The translations under genes and the position numbers were made by a program. Shown in pieces: positions 46,755-57,019 of a DNA stretch of 64,000 bases. Within the stretch, counting starts at the first letter, position 1. Every line of letters begins with the position of its first letter. The notes under the pieces are model-generated. The model was not told where the DNA came from. It made no database searches and worked only from the letters and a program-made list of their open reading frames with translations. This DNA comes from Acinetobacter pseudolwoffii (GTDB lineage Bacteria; Pseudomonadota; Gammaproteobacteria; Pseudomonadales; Moraxellaceae), in assembly GCF_002803605.1 (NCBI RefSeq), contig NZ_PHRG01000001.1, forward strand, positions 372,001 to 436,000. Reading direction: 5' to 3'.

Positions 46755-47678
46755 GTGCATTCTTTTGATGACTATTATTATTTTTATCTGGTGGTCAAGC
46801 ATGGCGGCTTCAGTGCAGCCAGTGACATCTCCGGAATCACCAAGTCCAAACTCAGCCGACGTATTTTAGAGCTGGAAGCCCGTTTCAATGTCATCCTGAT
46901 TCAACGCTCAACCCGACATTTTAAGGTGACCTCACTGGGCCAGGAATTTTTTGAGGAATGCGAAAAGCTGATTCAACAGGTGGAATGTGCCCGTAATGTC
47001 TTGCTCAAGCAGAAAAGTGAACCACAAGGCCTGGTCAAGCTGAGTTGTCCTTCGGTGATGATGCGCTACCAGATCCGCAGCCTGCTGAATGAATTCCTCA
47101 AGACTTATCCCAAGGTTCAGGTAGAAATGGAAATTACCAGCCGGCGTGTCGATGTGCTGCACGATGAGATTGACCTGGTGATCCGCACCAACTTTGAAGC
47201 CAATGAAGATTCCAGCATTGTCGTTCGCGATGTGATTAAAACCACGCATTGTCTGGTTGCCAGTCCGGAGCTGTTACAAGGCCGTTCGATACACTACCCC
47301 ACTGAGATCAATGACTTTCCGACCATCGTTTTAGGCACGCAGAAAAACCACTATCAATGGCATCTGCATCGTATCGACAGTCATGAACAGATGGATATCC
47401 CCCTAGAACCCCGCATCAAAAGCAATGACCTGGCCGGCGTATACTATTCTGCCCTGGATGGCCTGGGTATTGCCGATCTACCCTTGTTAACCGTGGAAGC
47501 AGATCTCAAAGCTGGTCGCCTGATCCATCTGCTGCCAGACTGGTGTTCCAATATGGGAACCGTACAACTGGTCTATGCCTCACGCAAAGGTCAGCGTCTG
47601 GTGATGGAAAAACTGATTGAGCATCTGGTCGAAGGCTTACGTGCCCGGGCAGAAGGTCATCAGGGCTATACCATTTAA
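46755..47678 (+). CDS. LysR-family transcriptional regulator
   Basis: A 307-aa regulator. The N-terminal winged HTH (residues about 5-62) is FYLVVKHGGFSAASDISGITKSKLSRRILELEARFNVILIQRSTR. The substrate-binding domain follows (LVKLSCPSVMMRYQIRSLLNEFLKTYPKVQVEME). The start is GTG 46755 behind GAGGTGAAAG. It sits 143 nt after the YcaC-like gene, an arrangement common for LysR regulators of YcaC/pirin-type loci. Confidence 0.92.
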   Translation: MHSFDDYYYFYLVVKHGGFSAASDISGITKSKLSRRILELEARFNVILIQRSTRHFKVTSLGQEFFEECEKLIQQVECARNVLLKQKSEPQGLVKLSCPSVMMRYQIRSLLNEFLKTYPKVQVEMEITSRRVDVLHDEIDLVIRTNFEANEDSSIVVRDVIKTTHCLVASPELLQGRSIHYPTEINDFPTIVLGTQKNHYQWHLHRIDSHEQMDIPLEPRIKSNDLAGVYYSALDGLGIADLPLLTVEADLKAGRLIHLLPDWCSNMGTVQLVYASRKGQRLVMEKLIEHLVEGLRARAEGHQGYTI

Positions 47679-47704
47679 ATTGCGCTGTCATGCTGAGCAG
47701 CCAA

Positions 47705-47738
47705 TAAAAAAATCCAGCACTGAGTGCTGGATTTTTTG
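47705..47738. terminator. Bidirectional terminator between lysR-type gene and ahpC
   Basis: ATCCAGCA-CTGAG-TGCTGGAT flanked by A7 and T6. Confidence 0.92.
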
Positions 47739-47759
47739 CTTCGAAAGCAAGTGAGCGAA

Positions 47760-48323
47760 TTAGATTTTACCCACTAAGTCAATTGAAGGAGCAAGAGTCG
47801 CTTCGCCTTCTTTCCATTTCGCAGGACATACTTCACCTGGGTGAGCGTGTACATATTGCGCTGCTTTCACTTTGCGAAGCAGTTCAGCTGCATCACGACC
47901 AATACCACCGGCATTGATTTCAACGATCTGGATTTTACCTTCTGGATCGATCACGAAAGTACCACGATCTGCCAGACCTTCAGCTTCAATCAATACTTCA
48001 AAGTTTTTCGCCAAAGTCCAGGTTGGGTCGCCGATCATTGGGTACTGGATTTTACCAATTACGTCAGAGGTATCGTGCCAAGCTTTATGGGTGAAGTGCG
48101 TATCGGTTGATACACCATAAATTTCTACGCCCATTTTCTGGAATTCAGCATATTGATCAGCAAGATCGCCTAATTCAGTTGGACAAACAAAAGTAAAGTC
48201 AGCAGGATAGAAGAATACAACCGACCATTTACCTTTCATGTCCTGCTCGGACACTTCCACAAATTGACCCTTGTGGTAAGCAGTGGCGTTGAATGGTTTG
48301 ATTTCAGTATTGATTAAACTCAT
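47760..48323 (-). CDS. ahpC: Alkyl hydroperoxide reductase C (2-Cys peroxiredoxin)
   Basis: A 187-aa typical 2-Cys peroxiredoxin. The peroxidatic cysteine is C47 in [20 protein letters not shown], and the resolving cysteine is in [14 protein letters not shown] near the C-terminus. It reduces peroxides and depends on AhpF or a thioredoxin-like reductase; no ahpF is adjacent. I chose ATG 48323 with AGGAAAGG upstream; the 86-codon longer frame is promoter DNA. Confidence 0.97.
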   Translation of the reverse strand: MSLINTEIKPFNATAYHKGQFVEVSEQDMKGKWSVVFFYPADFTFVCPTELGDLADQYAEFQKMGVEIYGVSTDTHFTHKAWHDTSDVIGKIQYPMIGDPTWTLAKNFEVLIEAEGLADRGTFVIDPEGKIQIVEINAGGIGRDAAELLRKVKAAQYVHAHPGEVCPAKWKEGEATLAPSIDLVGKI

Positions 48324-48596
48324 GAGACCTTTCCTCGTATATTGGTGAGATTGTTCATTCGATGAAGATAGAATACGAAAATTTCTTAAATAGGTAAAAC
48401 CGTAAGTTTTTATAAAAATAATCGCTTTTTTAGATTTAAGATTTCTATGAGGATTACTGATCTGATTGATTTGCTCAATATGGAGCCTAGAATTTGGAAC
48501 ATAAGCCGAGCAGTTGAAATATAATTTTTTGCAACTTAGATTAGCAATGATAAAGCTCTGAGCTCTATCAAAACTAAACAAAGCAAATTCAAGATA
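48324..48596 (-). promoter_or_regulatory. ahpC upstream region
   Basis: About 270 bp between ahpC and the ssb terminator without a gene. It is the expected site for peroxide control, but I could not identify an OxyR site by eye. Confidence 0.3.
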
Positions 48597-48626
48597 TAAA
48601 AAAACCCACCGGATTCAGGTGGGTCT
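48597..48626 (-). terminator. ssb terminator
   Basis: On the minus strand ACCCACC-TGAATCC-GGTGGGT followed by T6. Confidence 0.88.
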
Positions 48627-48653
48627 TGGATGAAGATTTACCGTTTTGATAAG

Positions 48654-49244
48654 TTAAAACGGAAGATCATCATCTAAATCAGCTGCAGGCGCTGCTGTTG
48701 GTGCAGGTGCAGATTTCGGCGCAAAACCACTCGGGTTATTGTTGCCATAACCGCCACCCTGATTGTTGTTGAAACCGCCTTGCTGCGGCGCTGAACCATA
48801 ACCCGACTGCGGATTATTGCCATAACCGCCACTTTGGTTGTTACTCGCCTGATTATTGTTATTAAAACGTGGCTGGTTAAAACTGTTGTCGCCCTGTTCG
48901 CCTTGTGAACGATTCGAGTCCAGCATCTGCATTTGATCACCACGGATTTCCGTTGTATAGCGCTCCTGACCATTTTGATCAGTCCACTGACGGGTACGTA
49001 ATGAACCTTCAATATATACTTTAGAACCTTTACGCAGGTATTGCTGCGCAATTTCGCCTAAACGGTTATGCAACACGATACGGTGCCATTCCGTTTGTTC
49101 TTTACGTTCACCGGTACTTTTATCTGTCCACGAATCGCTAGTGGCGATCGAAAATTGAGTGAGAGAACCACCATTTGCAAAAGTTTTGGTTTCCGGATCT
49201 TTACCCAAAGTACCCACTAAGATGACTTTATTTACACCACGCAT
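48654..49244 (-). CDS. ssb: Single-stranded DNA-binding protein
   Basis: A 196-aa SSB. The OB fold occupies residues 1-110 ([25 protein letters not shown] ... [28 protein letters not shown]). A long Asn/Gly/Gln-rich disordered linker with repeated GGYGNN and QGGF units follows. The C-terminal tip DLDDDLPF recruits repair and replication partners. ATG 49244 begins MRGVNK, as usual. Confidence 0.97.
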   Translation of the reverse strand: MRGVNKVILVGTLGKDPETKTFANGGSLTQFSIATSDSWTDKSTGERKEQTEWHRIVLHNRLGEIAQQYLRKGSKVYIEGSLRTRQWTDQNGQERYTTEIRGDQMQMLDSNRSQGEQGDNSFNQPRFNNNNQASNNQSGGYGNNPQSGYGSAPQQGGFNNNQGGGYGNNNPSGFAPKSAPAPTAAPAADLDDDLPF

Positions 49245-49295
49245 TTGCTGTTTACTTCCTATATATTTCTGTATTTTACTTTATAAGAGTTATGC

Positions 49296-50660
49296 TTAAA
49301 TGGCTACCTCTTTACCTAACAAGTGCGTTAATTGTTGTCGCGAAGCATCATCAATCTGCTGTTTATCGACTTTTATATAGGCAACTTGCTGTTCAGCCAT
49401 CACCACGACTTCTTCAATACCACGAATCGCCAAAAGCTGAGAAGTCCATTCGTCAGTTTGTCTGCTTTCCGGCAAACGCAGCACCAGTGATGAAAGATAG
49501 CGTGGCTGAGCTAGCCCGAAACTCATCAGCAGCCAAACAATCGCAATCCCGGTCAGGATACTCCAGCCCATCGAGGTATTATTGAGCAGCAACAATTGAC
49601 CACCGATCATCCCACCAAAGAAGGCACCCAAAAACTGGCTGCTGGCATTCACGCCCATTGCCGTCGCTTTAGACTGGATCGGTGCAGCTTTAGACAGCCA
49701 GGAAGGCAATAAGGCCTCCATCACGTTAAAGGCAATAAAGAACAGGCCCAGGCCAATGAGCAAGATATATTTGGATTCAAAACCAAAGACCATCACCATT
49801 AAACCCAGAATAATACCGCTAATCGCCACCAGAAAAATCGCGCGCATTTTGTGGTATTTTTCTGCCAGAATGATACTCGGAAAAGCAAAGAACAGACTTA
49901 GCACCAACAGGGGTAAATAGACCAAACCATGACTAGAAAGTGGCAGATCTGCAAACTCGATCAGCTGCGAAGGCACATAAATAAACATGGCTGTGAGCAA
50001 TAAATGCAGGGTAAACACAGATACATGCAGACGATTCAGATCGCCAATCTGGAGCACCTGTTTCAGTTGGGTCAGATAACCCTGTTGAAAGTTTTTATGA
50101 TGGCGCGTGACTTTAGGCACCATAAACAGCATGGCAATGGCAGCCAATCCCATCACCGTGGTGACCCAGAACAATCCCGAAATGCCAACCAGACCTGTCA
50201 GCCAAGGCCCGAGACTAAATGCCACCACAAAAGACAGACCAATACTCATGCCCATGATTGCCATGGCTTTCATGCGGTTTTCTTCACGCGTGACATCGGC
50301 CAGCAAGGCCATGACGACAGCGGATACTGCGCCACCACCAGCAATGGCACGACCGATAATCACGCCATAAATGCTGTCAGACATGGCTGCAATCGCACCA
50401 CCCAAGGCAAACAGCAGCAGTCCTAAAACAATCAAAGGCTTACGGCTATAGCGGTCTGCAATCAGGCTAAATGGTATCTGTAATAAGGCCTGAGTCAAAC
50501 CATAGACCCCGACCGCCAAACCGATCAGTGCAGGCGTTGCATATTGATATGCCTGCCCTGCCACAGAAAACACCGGGATAATCATAAACAACCCCAACAT
50601 GCGCAGTGCAAAAATACTGCTCAGGGCAAAGGTTGAACGACGTTCTAAAGCATTCATCAT
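49296..50660 (-). CDS. YajR-like MFS transporter with C-terminal YAM domain
   Basis: A 454-aa transporter with 12 membrane helices of the major facilitator type; helix 2-3 motif A appears as LIADRYSRKPLIVLGLLL. A soluble C-terminal extension of about 65 residues (ESRQTDEWTSQLLAIRGIEEVVVMAEQQVAYIKVD...) follows. This tail is the ferredoxin-like YAM domain of E. coli YajR. Function is presumed efflux; the substrate is unknown. It is upstream of ssb on the same strand with 51 nt between them. Confidence 0.88.
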   Translation of the reverse strand: MMNALERRSTFALSSIFALRMLGLFMIIPVFSVAGQAYQYATPALIGLAVGVYGLTQALLQIPFSLIADRYSRKPLIVLGLLLFALGGAIAAMSDSIYGVIIGRAIAGGGAVSAVVMALLADVTREENRMKAMAIMGMSIGLSFVVAFSLGPWLTGLVGISGLFWVTTVMGLAAIAMLFMVPKVTRHHKNFQQGYLTQLKQVLQIGDLNRLHVSVFTLHLLLTAMFIYVPSQLIEFADLPLSSHGLVYLPLLVLSLFFAFPSIILAEKYHKMRAIFLVAISGIILGLMVMVFGFESKYILLIGLGLFFIAFNVMEALLPSWLSKAAPIQSKATAMGVNASSQFLGAFFGGMIGGQLLLLNNTSMGWSILTGIAIVWLLMSFGLAQPRYLSSLVLRLPESRQTDEWTSQLLAIRGIEEVVVMAEQQVAYIKVDKQQIDDASRQQLTHLLGKEVAI

Positions 50661-50766
50661 AAATTATGGCGATTGGGTTAATTAATCTGGAGCCCAGATT
50701 ATAGGACATTCAGCTCATGAAGAAGACATGAATTTTATTTGAAATAAAGATGATGCTGATCTAAAA

Positions 50767-50799
50767 ATAAAAAAAGCGCAGCCGGAGCTACGCTTTTTA
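50767..50799 (-). terminator. Terminator of DUF475 gene
   Basis: On the minus strand AAGCGTAGC-TCCG-GCTGCGCTT (one mismatch) followed by a T run. Confidence 0.8.
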
Positions 50800-50823
50800 T
50801 ACTGCCATTTCAGTCAAATGGAC

Positions 50824-51912
50824 TTATTGCCCCAGAGCTGCCTGACGTTTTTTGTACTGAATGGATGCGATAACCGCCCAGACAATAAATGCCACACCGA
50901 TCAAACCGGTCACCACTTCAGGAACATGTAAACCTGTACCGCTGGCAATCATAATAAATGCCAGTGCACCAATCGCGTAGTGCGCACCATGCTCCAGGTA
51001 GATATAAGCATCTAAAGTGCCTTTTTCGACCAGATAAATCGTAATCGAACGGACAAAGATCGCACCAATGGCCAGACCGAGCATGATCACGACAACATCT
51101 GAAGTAATCGCAAAGGCACCAATCACGCCGTCAAAACTGAAAGAGGCATCGAGGACTTCCAGATACAGGAAACCACCAATACCCGCTTTGACGACACCTG
51201 TTGGAACGCCATTGCTGTCATGACCAACGGCATTACCATGTTCATCAATTTCTGGCTCGCCACCAAGTAAATGGCTCAAGACCTGAACACCAATATAAAT
51301 CACGATGCCCCAGATTCCTGCCATGGTCACCACCAGACGCTTCGCTTCGTCGACATTGGCTGCCATAATCAGCAAAGCCACCAATGCCACGAATACCGAC
51401 AAAGCCGGGACGCTGGCTAAATTTGCCAAACGGCGTTCAATCAGACGGAACCAGTGGGTGTCTTTTTCATTATCTAAGAAGAAGTTTAAGAACACCATTA
51501 ACAAGAATGCGCCACCAAATGCCGCAATTTCCGGATGATGTTCCATTAAACGTGCGGAATATTCTTTCGGATCATTCAATGCCAGTTGAATCACTTCAAC
51601 AAAGCCCATGTCTGCCGTTACCGCCACAATCACGATCGGGAAAATCAGACGCATACCGAAAACAGCAATCAAAATCCCCACGGTCAGGAACAGCATTTTC
51701 CAGAAATGATCCCAATGACGTAGTACCGAGGCATTGACCACAGCATTATCAAACGATAACGACACTTCCATAACAGCAAGAATGGCTGTAATGGTCAGTA
51801 CCGTAAACATGGTCTTTAAGCCTGCTTCAGGCCCGTGGGTATAGCCCCAATATGCAGACAAACCAAGACACACGATCGTAAATACAATTGAGAAACCAAA
51901 ATGTTTCAACAT
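50824..51912 (-). CDS. DUF475 family integral membrane protein (TerC superfamily)
   Basis: A 362-aa protein with about nine to ten membrane helices. It has the TerC-like acidic helices VMEVSLSFDNAVVNASVL and YLEVLDASFSFDGVIGAFAIT, the second copy of an (E/D)-x-S-x-S-F-D pattern typical of DUF475. The family is linked to metal (manganese) export and tellurite resistance; the substrate here is inference. ATG 51912 is chosen over TTG 51918. Confidence 0.9.
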   Translation of the reverse strand: MLKHFGFSIVFTIVCLGLSAYWGYTHGPEAGLKTMFTVLTITAILAVMEVSLSFDNAVVNASVLRHWDHFWKMLFLTVGILIAVFGMRLIFPIVIVAVTADMGFVEVIQLALNDPKEYSARLMEHHPEIAAFGGAFLLMVFLNFFLDNEKDTHWFRLIERRLANLASVPALSVFVALVALLIMAANVDEAKRLVVTMAGIWGIVIYIGVQVLSHLLGGEPEIDEHGNAVGHDSNGVPTGVVKAGIGGFLYLEVLDASFSFDGVIGAFAITSDVVVIMLGLAIGAIFVRSITIYLVEKGTLDAYIYLEHGAHYAIGALAFIMIASGTGLHVPEVVTGLIGVAFIVWAVIASIQYKKRQAALGQ

Positions 51913-52134
51913 ACACAACGACCTTGGATAAATTAAATAAATATATTGCGACCAGAGGACAGCAATATGAATGGAAAAAAGTTGGGATAATTATGAAACT
52001 TTTAGCGCATAAACCAAAGCACTTCCTGAGCTGTTTTAGCTTATTTTCTGTTTCTAAAATCTGCCGTTCTTTTCAACAGCCCGATCTTTGCTATAGTGCT
52101 GCATGGTTTAACTTGAACTGCGAAGGATTTCCGC

Positions 52135-52806
52135 ATGAGTTTTTCACAAGAGCTATGGCAACGTAATCTAGGGCTTTATCAGAAAACCCTGGCTCTGCCC
52201 TTTAATCAGCAACTGGCACAAGGCACATTAAGCCGTGAGGCCTTTAGTCATTATGTGATTCAGGATGCACATTATTTATTGGCCTATGGCCGTGCACTGG
52301 CAGTCTGTGCCGCCAAAGCATTTGAGGCAGATGATGTAATTCAGTTTGCTGAAGCCGCCAAAATTGCGATTGTGGTGGAGCGTAGCCTGCATAACGGTTT
52401 TATGCAGGATTTTGGCATTAGCAAAGACCAGTTCGAAACTACTCCTCTGACGCTGGCTTGCCATCATTATACCTCTTATCTCACTTCGACTGCCTGGTCA
52501 GAAAGCTACCCGGTGGTGCTGGCCTCGTTACTGCCATGTTTCTGGATTTATGCAGAAGTCGGCAAAGATATAGTCGATAATTCTGCACCGAATAATCCTT
52601 ATCAGGCCTGGGTGGATACCTATTCAGGCGAAGAATTCCACACGGCTGTGCGTAATGTAATTGCGACCATTGACCGTGTTGCGGCGCGCGTTGATGCCGA
52701 TACACTGGAAAAAATGCACCAAGCTTATACGCATGCGGCCCGTCTGGAATGGTTATTCTGGGACAGCGCCTTTGAGCAACGCCAGTGGCCTGGCCTAGAC
52801 CAATAA
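52135..52806 (+). CDS. tenA: TenA-family thiaminase II
   Basis: A 223-aa aminohydrolase-type protein that salvages thiamin degradation products (amino-HMP to HMP). The catalytic cysteine is C135 in LLPCFWIYAEVG, the active-site aspartate D44 in VIQDAHYLLAYGRAL, and the C-terminal EWLFWDSAF is conserved. AAGGA upstream supports ATG 52135. No TPP riboswitch is seen upstream and no other thi gene is near. Confidence 0.93.
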   Translation: MSFSQELWQRNLGLYQKTLALPFNQQLAQGTLSREAFSHYVIQDAHYLLAYGRALAVCAAKAFEADDVIQFAEAAKIAIVVERSLHNGFMQDFGISKDQFETTPLTLACHHYTSYLTSTAWSESYPVVLASLLPCFWIYAEVGKDIVDNSAPNNPYQAWVDTYSGEEFHTAVRNVIATIDRVAARVDADTLEKMHQAYTHAARLEWLFWDSAFEQRQWPGLDQ

Positions 52807-52837
52807 GATGCACAAAAGAAGCCTTGTTTAAGACCGC

Positions 52838-52878
52838 AATGCCAGTCAGTTAAGAAATTGACTGGCATTTTCTTTTTT
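52838..52878 (+). terminator. tenA terminator
   Basis: AATGCCAGTCA / TGACTGGCATT stem around a 10-nt loop followed by a T-rich run. Confidence 0.85.
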
Positions 52879-53180
52879 AAATTTATAATCATATTTGATA
52901 GCTGGAAAAGTCACCCACTGGGCAAAACCAAAGTAACAACTGATTTACAGGTTTTTTAATTTAAAACCTTAAGACTCCGTCGTGGATGACTAAAAAATTA
53001 AAGAGTCTATTTCTAAACGCCTTAACTGATCAGTATTACTGTTGAAGATTGGGCTTCTTTATCTTATCGATTAAAATCGGATCTATTGTCATCAATTGAT
53101 CATAAAAACGGCTTAGTCTGGGAAAAGAACAACAAAACTGCTGAGTGGCGAGTAAGCTAAACCTAGCTATTCGCCACACA

Positions 53181-53210
53181 TTGCCGCACAATAAATGAGA
53201 ATAATTATCA
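53181..53210 (+). promoter_or_regulatory. Fur box overlapping a promoter
   Basis: TGAGAATAATTATCA at 53196-53210 matches the 7-1-7 Fur consensus TGATAATnATTATCA at all but one position. A TTGCCG (53181-53186), 17 bp, ATTATC (53204-53209) promoter would be covered by Fur. The 52879-53180 stretch before it shows no gene. Confidence 0.75.
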
Positions 53211-53244
53211 TTTAATAGTTTAGTCCCAGAAAGAGGCATCAGAT

Positions 53245-53613
53245 ATGGACACTTTAGGTACCGAGGCGATTCGGGCATTTTTTACGGTGCAATGTTGCTG
53301 GTTGAATAATGAAGAAATTTATCTGGAACAGGGCTGTCTGGATTGTGGTTCAGCAGCAACTTACCTGATTTACCATACCAACACGCATATCCAGAAACAT
53401 CTGCTGAAATTTATTGAAAAGTACCGCTGTCATCAGGCCCGTCGTAATGATTTGCTCGACCTGGATTTTTTCGAACAAGACTATGAGGGCTTTTTGCAAA
53501 TTCTGGAAAATGAAGTTAATTTCTATGCACGTCTGCATCATGATATACCACGTGACACCTGCTTTGAGGATGTTGAATCGATCTTTGAACGCCGCTATGC
53601 AGCAGCTTGTTAA
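53245..53613 (+). CDS. Uncharacterised CxxC protein under Fur control
   Basis: A 122-aa soluble protein with seven cysteines: C17/C18, C31-x2-C34 (EQGCLDCGSAAT), C62, C112 and the C-terminal C122. The middle is helical and His/Arg-rich, ending FEDVESIFERRYAAAC. AGAGG 8 nt upstream supports ATG 53245, 35 nt after the Fur box. I recognise no family. Iron repression and the cysteine spacing suggest iron or Fe-S handling, which is inference. Confidence 0.7.
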   Translation: MDTLGTEAIRAFFTVQCCWLNNEEIYLEQGCLDCGSAATYLIYHTNTHIQKHLLKFIEKYRCHQARRNDLLDLDFFEQDYEGFLQILENEVNFYARLHHDIPRDTCFEDVESIFERRYAAAC

Positions 53614-53794
53614 GAACTTCCCTCACGTCTAGTCATTCTGAACAGTGAAGCGATCTACTGTGATATTTCTCGGTATTGTGATGAATTGACCAATCACCGA
53701 CATAACTTGACGTTTAAAATACTTTTATTTGCACTTGAACATTTTTCATCCGGTATCATATAAGGGTTTTTGATGAATATTCTAGGATCCTTGC

Positions 53795-56626
53795 ATGAGC
53801 CAAAGCCACATCCGTATTCGAGGCGCACGTACCCATAACCTGAAAAATGTGAACCTTGATATACCACGCGACAAGTTTGTGGTGATTACGGGACTGTCTG
53901 GTTCAGGTAAGTCCTCGCTTGCCTTTGATACCTTATATGCCGAAGGTCAACGCAGATATGTGGAATCGCTGTCTGCCTATGCACGCCAGTTCCTTTCACA
54001 AATGGAAAAACCGGAAGTCGATTCGATTGAAGGTCTCAGTCCAGCCATCGCGATTGAACAGAAATCGACCAGCCATAACCCGCGTTCTACCGTGGGTACC
54101 ATTACCGAAATTTATGACTACTTACGTCTGCTGTATGCACGTGTCGGTACGCCCTTCTGTCCAGAACATGACCTGCCGATGGTGGCACAAACCGTCACGG
54201 AAATGGTCGATGCAGTCAAAGTGCTGGAAGAAGGCACAGCCTTGATGCTGCTTGCCCCGGTGGTGCGTGAGCGTAAAGGTGAATATACCGCCTTATTTGA
54301 GCAGTTACAGAGTCAAGGTTTTGTCCGTGCCCGCGTCGATGGCGAGATTATGGAAATTGATCCGCCACCAGAACTGGACAAAAAGAAAAAACATACCATT
54401 GAAGTCGTGGTCGACCGCTTTAAAGTCCGTGATGATCTGGGCAACCGTATTGCAGAAAGTTTTGAAACTGCACTGCGCCTCGGTGGCGATATTGCGATTT
54501 TATCCTGGATGAAGGATGAACATGATGATCGGGTATTTTCTGCCAAGCATTCCTGCCCGGAATGTGACCGCGCTGTCGCAGAACTGGAACCGCGTTTATT
54601 CTCGTTCAATAACCCTTTTGGTGCCTGTCCGGTCTGTGATGGTCTCGGCACCCGCAGTCATTTTAGTGCCGATAAACTGATTCCCAATCCTGAAGTCAGT
54701 GTCAGTCAGGGTGCGATTCGTGGCTGGGACCGTCAGCGTCCTTATTATTACGGCATGATCCAGAAAGTCGCCGAGCATTTTGGTTTTTCTTTAGAAACGC
54801 CGTGGAATGAACTGGATGCCGACACCAAGAAAAAATTCCTGTACGGCACCGGCAAAGAAAAAATTGATCTAAGTTATATCGATGAACGTGGCCGTCGCCA
54901 TAATCGGGTCATTCCCTTTGAAGGAATTTTGCCGCATCTGGAACGCCGTTATCGTGAAACCGAAAGTAATTATGTGCGTGATGATCTGGCACAGTATCTG
55001 TCCAATGCCGCCTGCGATGCCTGTGATGGTTCACGCCTGAATGAAATTTCACGCAATGTGAAAATTCTGGACAAGACCATTGCCGACATTACCCGCATGT
55101 CGATTGGCGATGCTGAAAGCTATTATCAAGGCATTCATCTGGAAGGTGCACGGGGTGAAATTGCCGACAAGATTTTCAAGGAAATCCGTGAACGTCTGCA
55201 CTTTCTGGTTTCGGTCGGCCTGAACTATCTCAGCCTGTCGCGTTCTGCCGAAACGTTATCTGGTGGTGAAGCACAGCGTATCCGTCTGGCCTCACAGATC
55301 GGTGCCGGTTTGATGGGCGTCATGTATGTGCTGGATGAGCCATCAATTGGTTTGCATCAGCGTGATAACGACCGTCTGTTACAGACCCTGATCCGTCTGC
55401 GTGATCTGGGCAATACCGTCTTGGTAGTCGAGCATGATGAAGATGCGATTCGTGCCGCCGATCATATTATTGATATCGGTCCGGGTGCCGGTGTGCATGG
55501 CGGGCATGTAATTGCCGAAGGAACGTATGATGAAATTCTGGCTAATCCTGACTCGCTGACCGGACAATATTTGTCTGGCAAGTTAAAAATTGAAGTCCCG
55601 AAAAAACGGATTCAACCGCCTAAGCCTGAACAACAAATCAAGCTGATGGGTGCATCTGGGCATAACCTGAAAAAAGTCGATCTGACCATTCCTTTGGGCA
55701 TTATGACTTGTGTTACCGGGGTATCGGGTTCGGGTAAATCGACCTTGATTAACCGGACATTGTTACCTTTGGCGGCGACCCAACTGAATGGTGCAACCAC
55801 TTTAACATCGGAAAAGTTTGAATCGATTGATGGCTTGCAGTTCCTCGACAAAGTCGTCGATATTGACCAGAGTCCGATTGGACGAACCCCACGTTCCAAT
55901 CCGGCCACTTATACCGGTTTATTTACCCCGATTCGTGAACTGTTTTCACAAACTCCGGAAGCCAAAGCACGTGGTTATGCCGCGGGTCGTTTCTCGTTTA
56001 ACGTGAAAGGTGGTCGCTGTGAAGCCTGTGAAGGCGACGGCATGATCAAGGTGGCGATGCATTTCCTGCCGGATATGTATGTGCCTTGCGATGCCTGTCA
56101 TGGCAAACGTTATAACCGTGAAACGCTGGAAGTGAACTATAAGGGCAAGAATATTTCCGATGTGTTGCAGATGACCGTTGAGGATGCCATGCATTTCTTC
56201 GATGCCATTCCCGTCATTCACCGTCGTCTGGAAACATTGCATCAGGTAGGTTTGGGTTATATCCGTCTGGGTCAGTCTGCGACCACGCTTTCCGGTGGTG
56301 AAGCGCAGCGTGTCAAACTGGCACGTGAACTGGCCAAACGCGATACTGGTCAAACCCTATATATTCTGGATGAACCGACCACGGGTCTGCATTTCCATGA
56401 TATTGCCAAGCTGCTGGACATCCTGCATCAGCTACGTGATAAGGGTAATACCATTGTGGTGATTGAGCATAATCTGGACGTGATTAAAACCGCCGATTGG
56501 GTCGTGGACTTAGGCCCTGAAGGTGGTTCGGGAGGCGGTATGATTGTTGCTGAGGGAACGCCTGAACAGGTGGTAAAAGTCAAAGCGTCACATACGGGTA
56601 AGTTTTTGAATGCGTTGTTGAAATAA
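53795..56626 (+). CDS. uvrA: Excinuclease ABC subunit A
   Basis: A 943-aa damage-recognition ATPase. The first ABC half has Walker [24 protein letters not shown], zinc site [30 protein letters not shown], and signature [16 protein letters not shown]. The second half has [17 protein letters not shown], the zinc module [29 protein letters not shown], and [18 protein letters not shown]. Full family length. Acinetobacter lacks a LexA-type SOS repressor, and I see no LexA box upstream. Confidence 0.98.
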   Translation: MSQSHIRIRGARTHNLKNVNLDIPRDKFVVITGLSGSGKSSLAFDTLYAEGQRRYVESLSAYARQFLSQMEKPEVDSIEGLSPAIAIEQKSTSHNPRSTVGTITEIYDYLRLLYARVGTPFCPEHDLPMVAQTVTEMVDAVKVLEEGTALMLLAPVVRERKGEYTALFEQLQSQGFVRARVDGEIMEIDPPPELDKKKKHTIEVVVDRFKVRDDLGNRIAESFETALRLGGDIAILSWMKDEHDDRVFSAKHSCPECDRAVAELEPRLFSFNNPFGACPVCDGLGTRSHFSADKLIPNPEVSVSQGAIRGWDRQRPYYYGMIQKVAEHFGFSLETPWNELDADTKKKFLYGTGKEKIDLSYIDERGRRHNRVIPFEGILPHLERRYRETESNYVRDDLAQYLSNAACDACDGSRLNEISRNVKILDKTIADITRMSIGDAESYYQGIHLEGARGEIADKIFKEIRERLHFLVSVGLNYLSLSRSAETLSGGEAQRIRLASQIGAGLMGVMYVLDEPSIGLHQRDNDRLLQTLIRLRDLGNTVLVVEHDEDAIRAADHIIDIGPGAGVHGGHVIAEGTYDEILANPDSLTGQYLSGKLKIEVPKKRIQPPKPEQQIKLMGASGHNLKKVDLTIPLGIMTCVTGVSGSGKSTLINRTLLPLAATQLNGATTLTSEKFESIDGLQFLDKVVDIDQSPIGRTPRSNPATYTGLFTPIRELFSQTPEAKARGYAAGRFSFNVKGGRCEACEGDGMIKVAMHFLPDMYVPCDACHGKRYNRETLEVNYKGKNISDVLQMTVEDAMHFFDAIPVIHRRLETLHQVGLGYIRLGQSATTLSGGEAQRVKLARELAKRDTGQTLYILDEPTTGLHFHDIAKLLDILHQLRDKGNTIVVIEHNLDVIKTADWVVDLGPEGGSGGGMIVAEGTPEQVVKVKASHTGKFLNALLK

Positions 56627-56627
56627 G

Positions 56628-56843
56628 CTATCCAAGATTTATCAGCCCTTCTTTTATCAAGGAGGGCTTTTTATTTTTCATGATCCTATTGAACGATATT
56701 TCTTCAGCCAATTGTGCCAATATTTGATCATCTACCTTTTTAGCATCATGAGATGAGATATAACCTTCATAGGCATCAAAATACTTATCTATTGAAGAAT
56801 GAATTGGCTGCCAGTTTTCATGCGTCTTTTTAGTCTGATGCAT
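56628..56843 (-). CDS. Doubtful 71-aa hypothetical protein
   Basis: The frame (begins MHQTKKTHENWQPIHSSIDK) ends one base after the uvrA stop, and its 3' end runs through the uvrA terminator. Its composition is protein-like, but there is no clear ribosome site. It may be real or spurious. Confidence 0.35.
   Translation of the reverse strand: MHQTKKTHENWQPIHSSIDKYFDAYEGYISSHDAKKVDDQILAQLAEEISFNRIMKNKKPSLIKEGLINLG
56644..56679 (+). terminator. uvrA terminator
   Basis: AGCCCTTCTT / AAGGAGGGCT stem (one mismatch) followed by T5ATTTTT. Confidence 0.8.
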
Positions 56844-57019
56844 TGGAAATAATTTGGCATGAACATGGTCAACTTAAGGCTAAAGATCATCCAAATTAAA
56901 TCACATGACTGGCAACATGGATGTTGCCCGTTTGACTGTGCTAAAGGGACTTAGCATCAGTCGAACAAATGCATTTGGCTACTTTTGTGCAGTCAAAAGT
57001 AGAGAAGGAATCTTTTAGA

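Noticed and set aside
48324..48581. 86-codon N-terminal extension of AhpC
   Set aside because: AhpC proteins start at [12 protein letters not shown] sequence; the extension is AT-rich promoter DNA and a good ribosome site precedes ATG 48323.
51888..52134. TPP riboswitch upstream of tenA
   Set aside because: I looked for CTGAGA and the conserved ACCTGA...GGATAATGCC-type core; neither is present.
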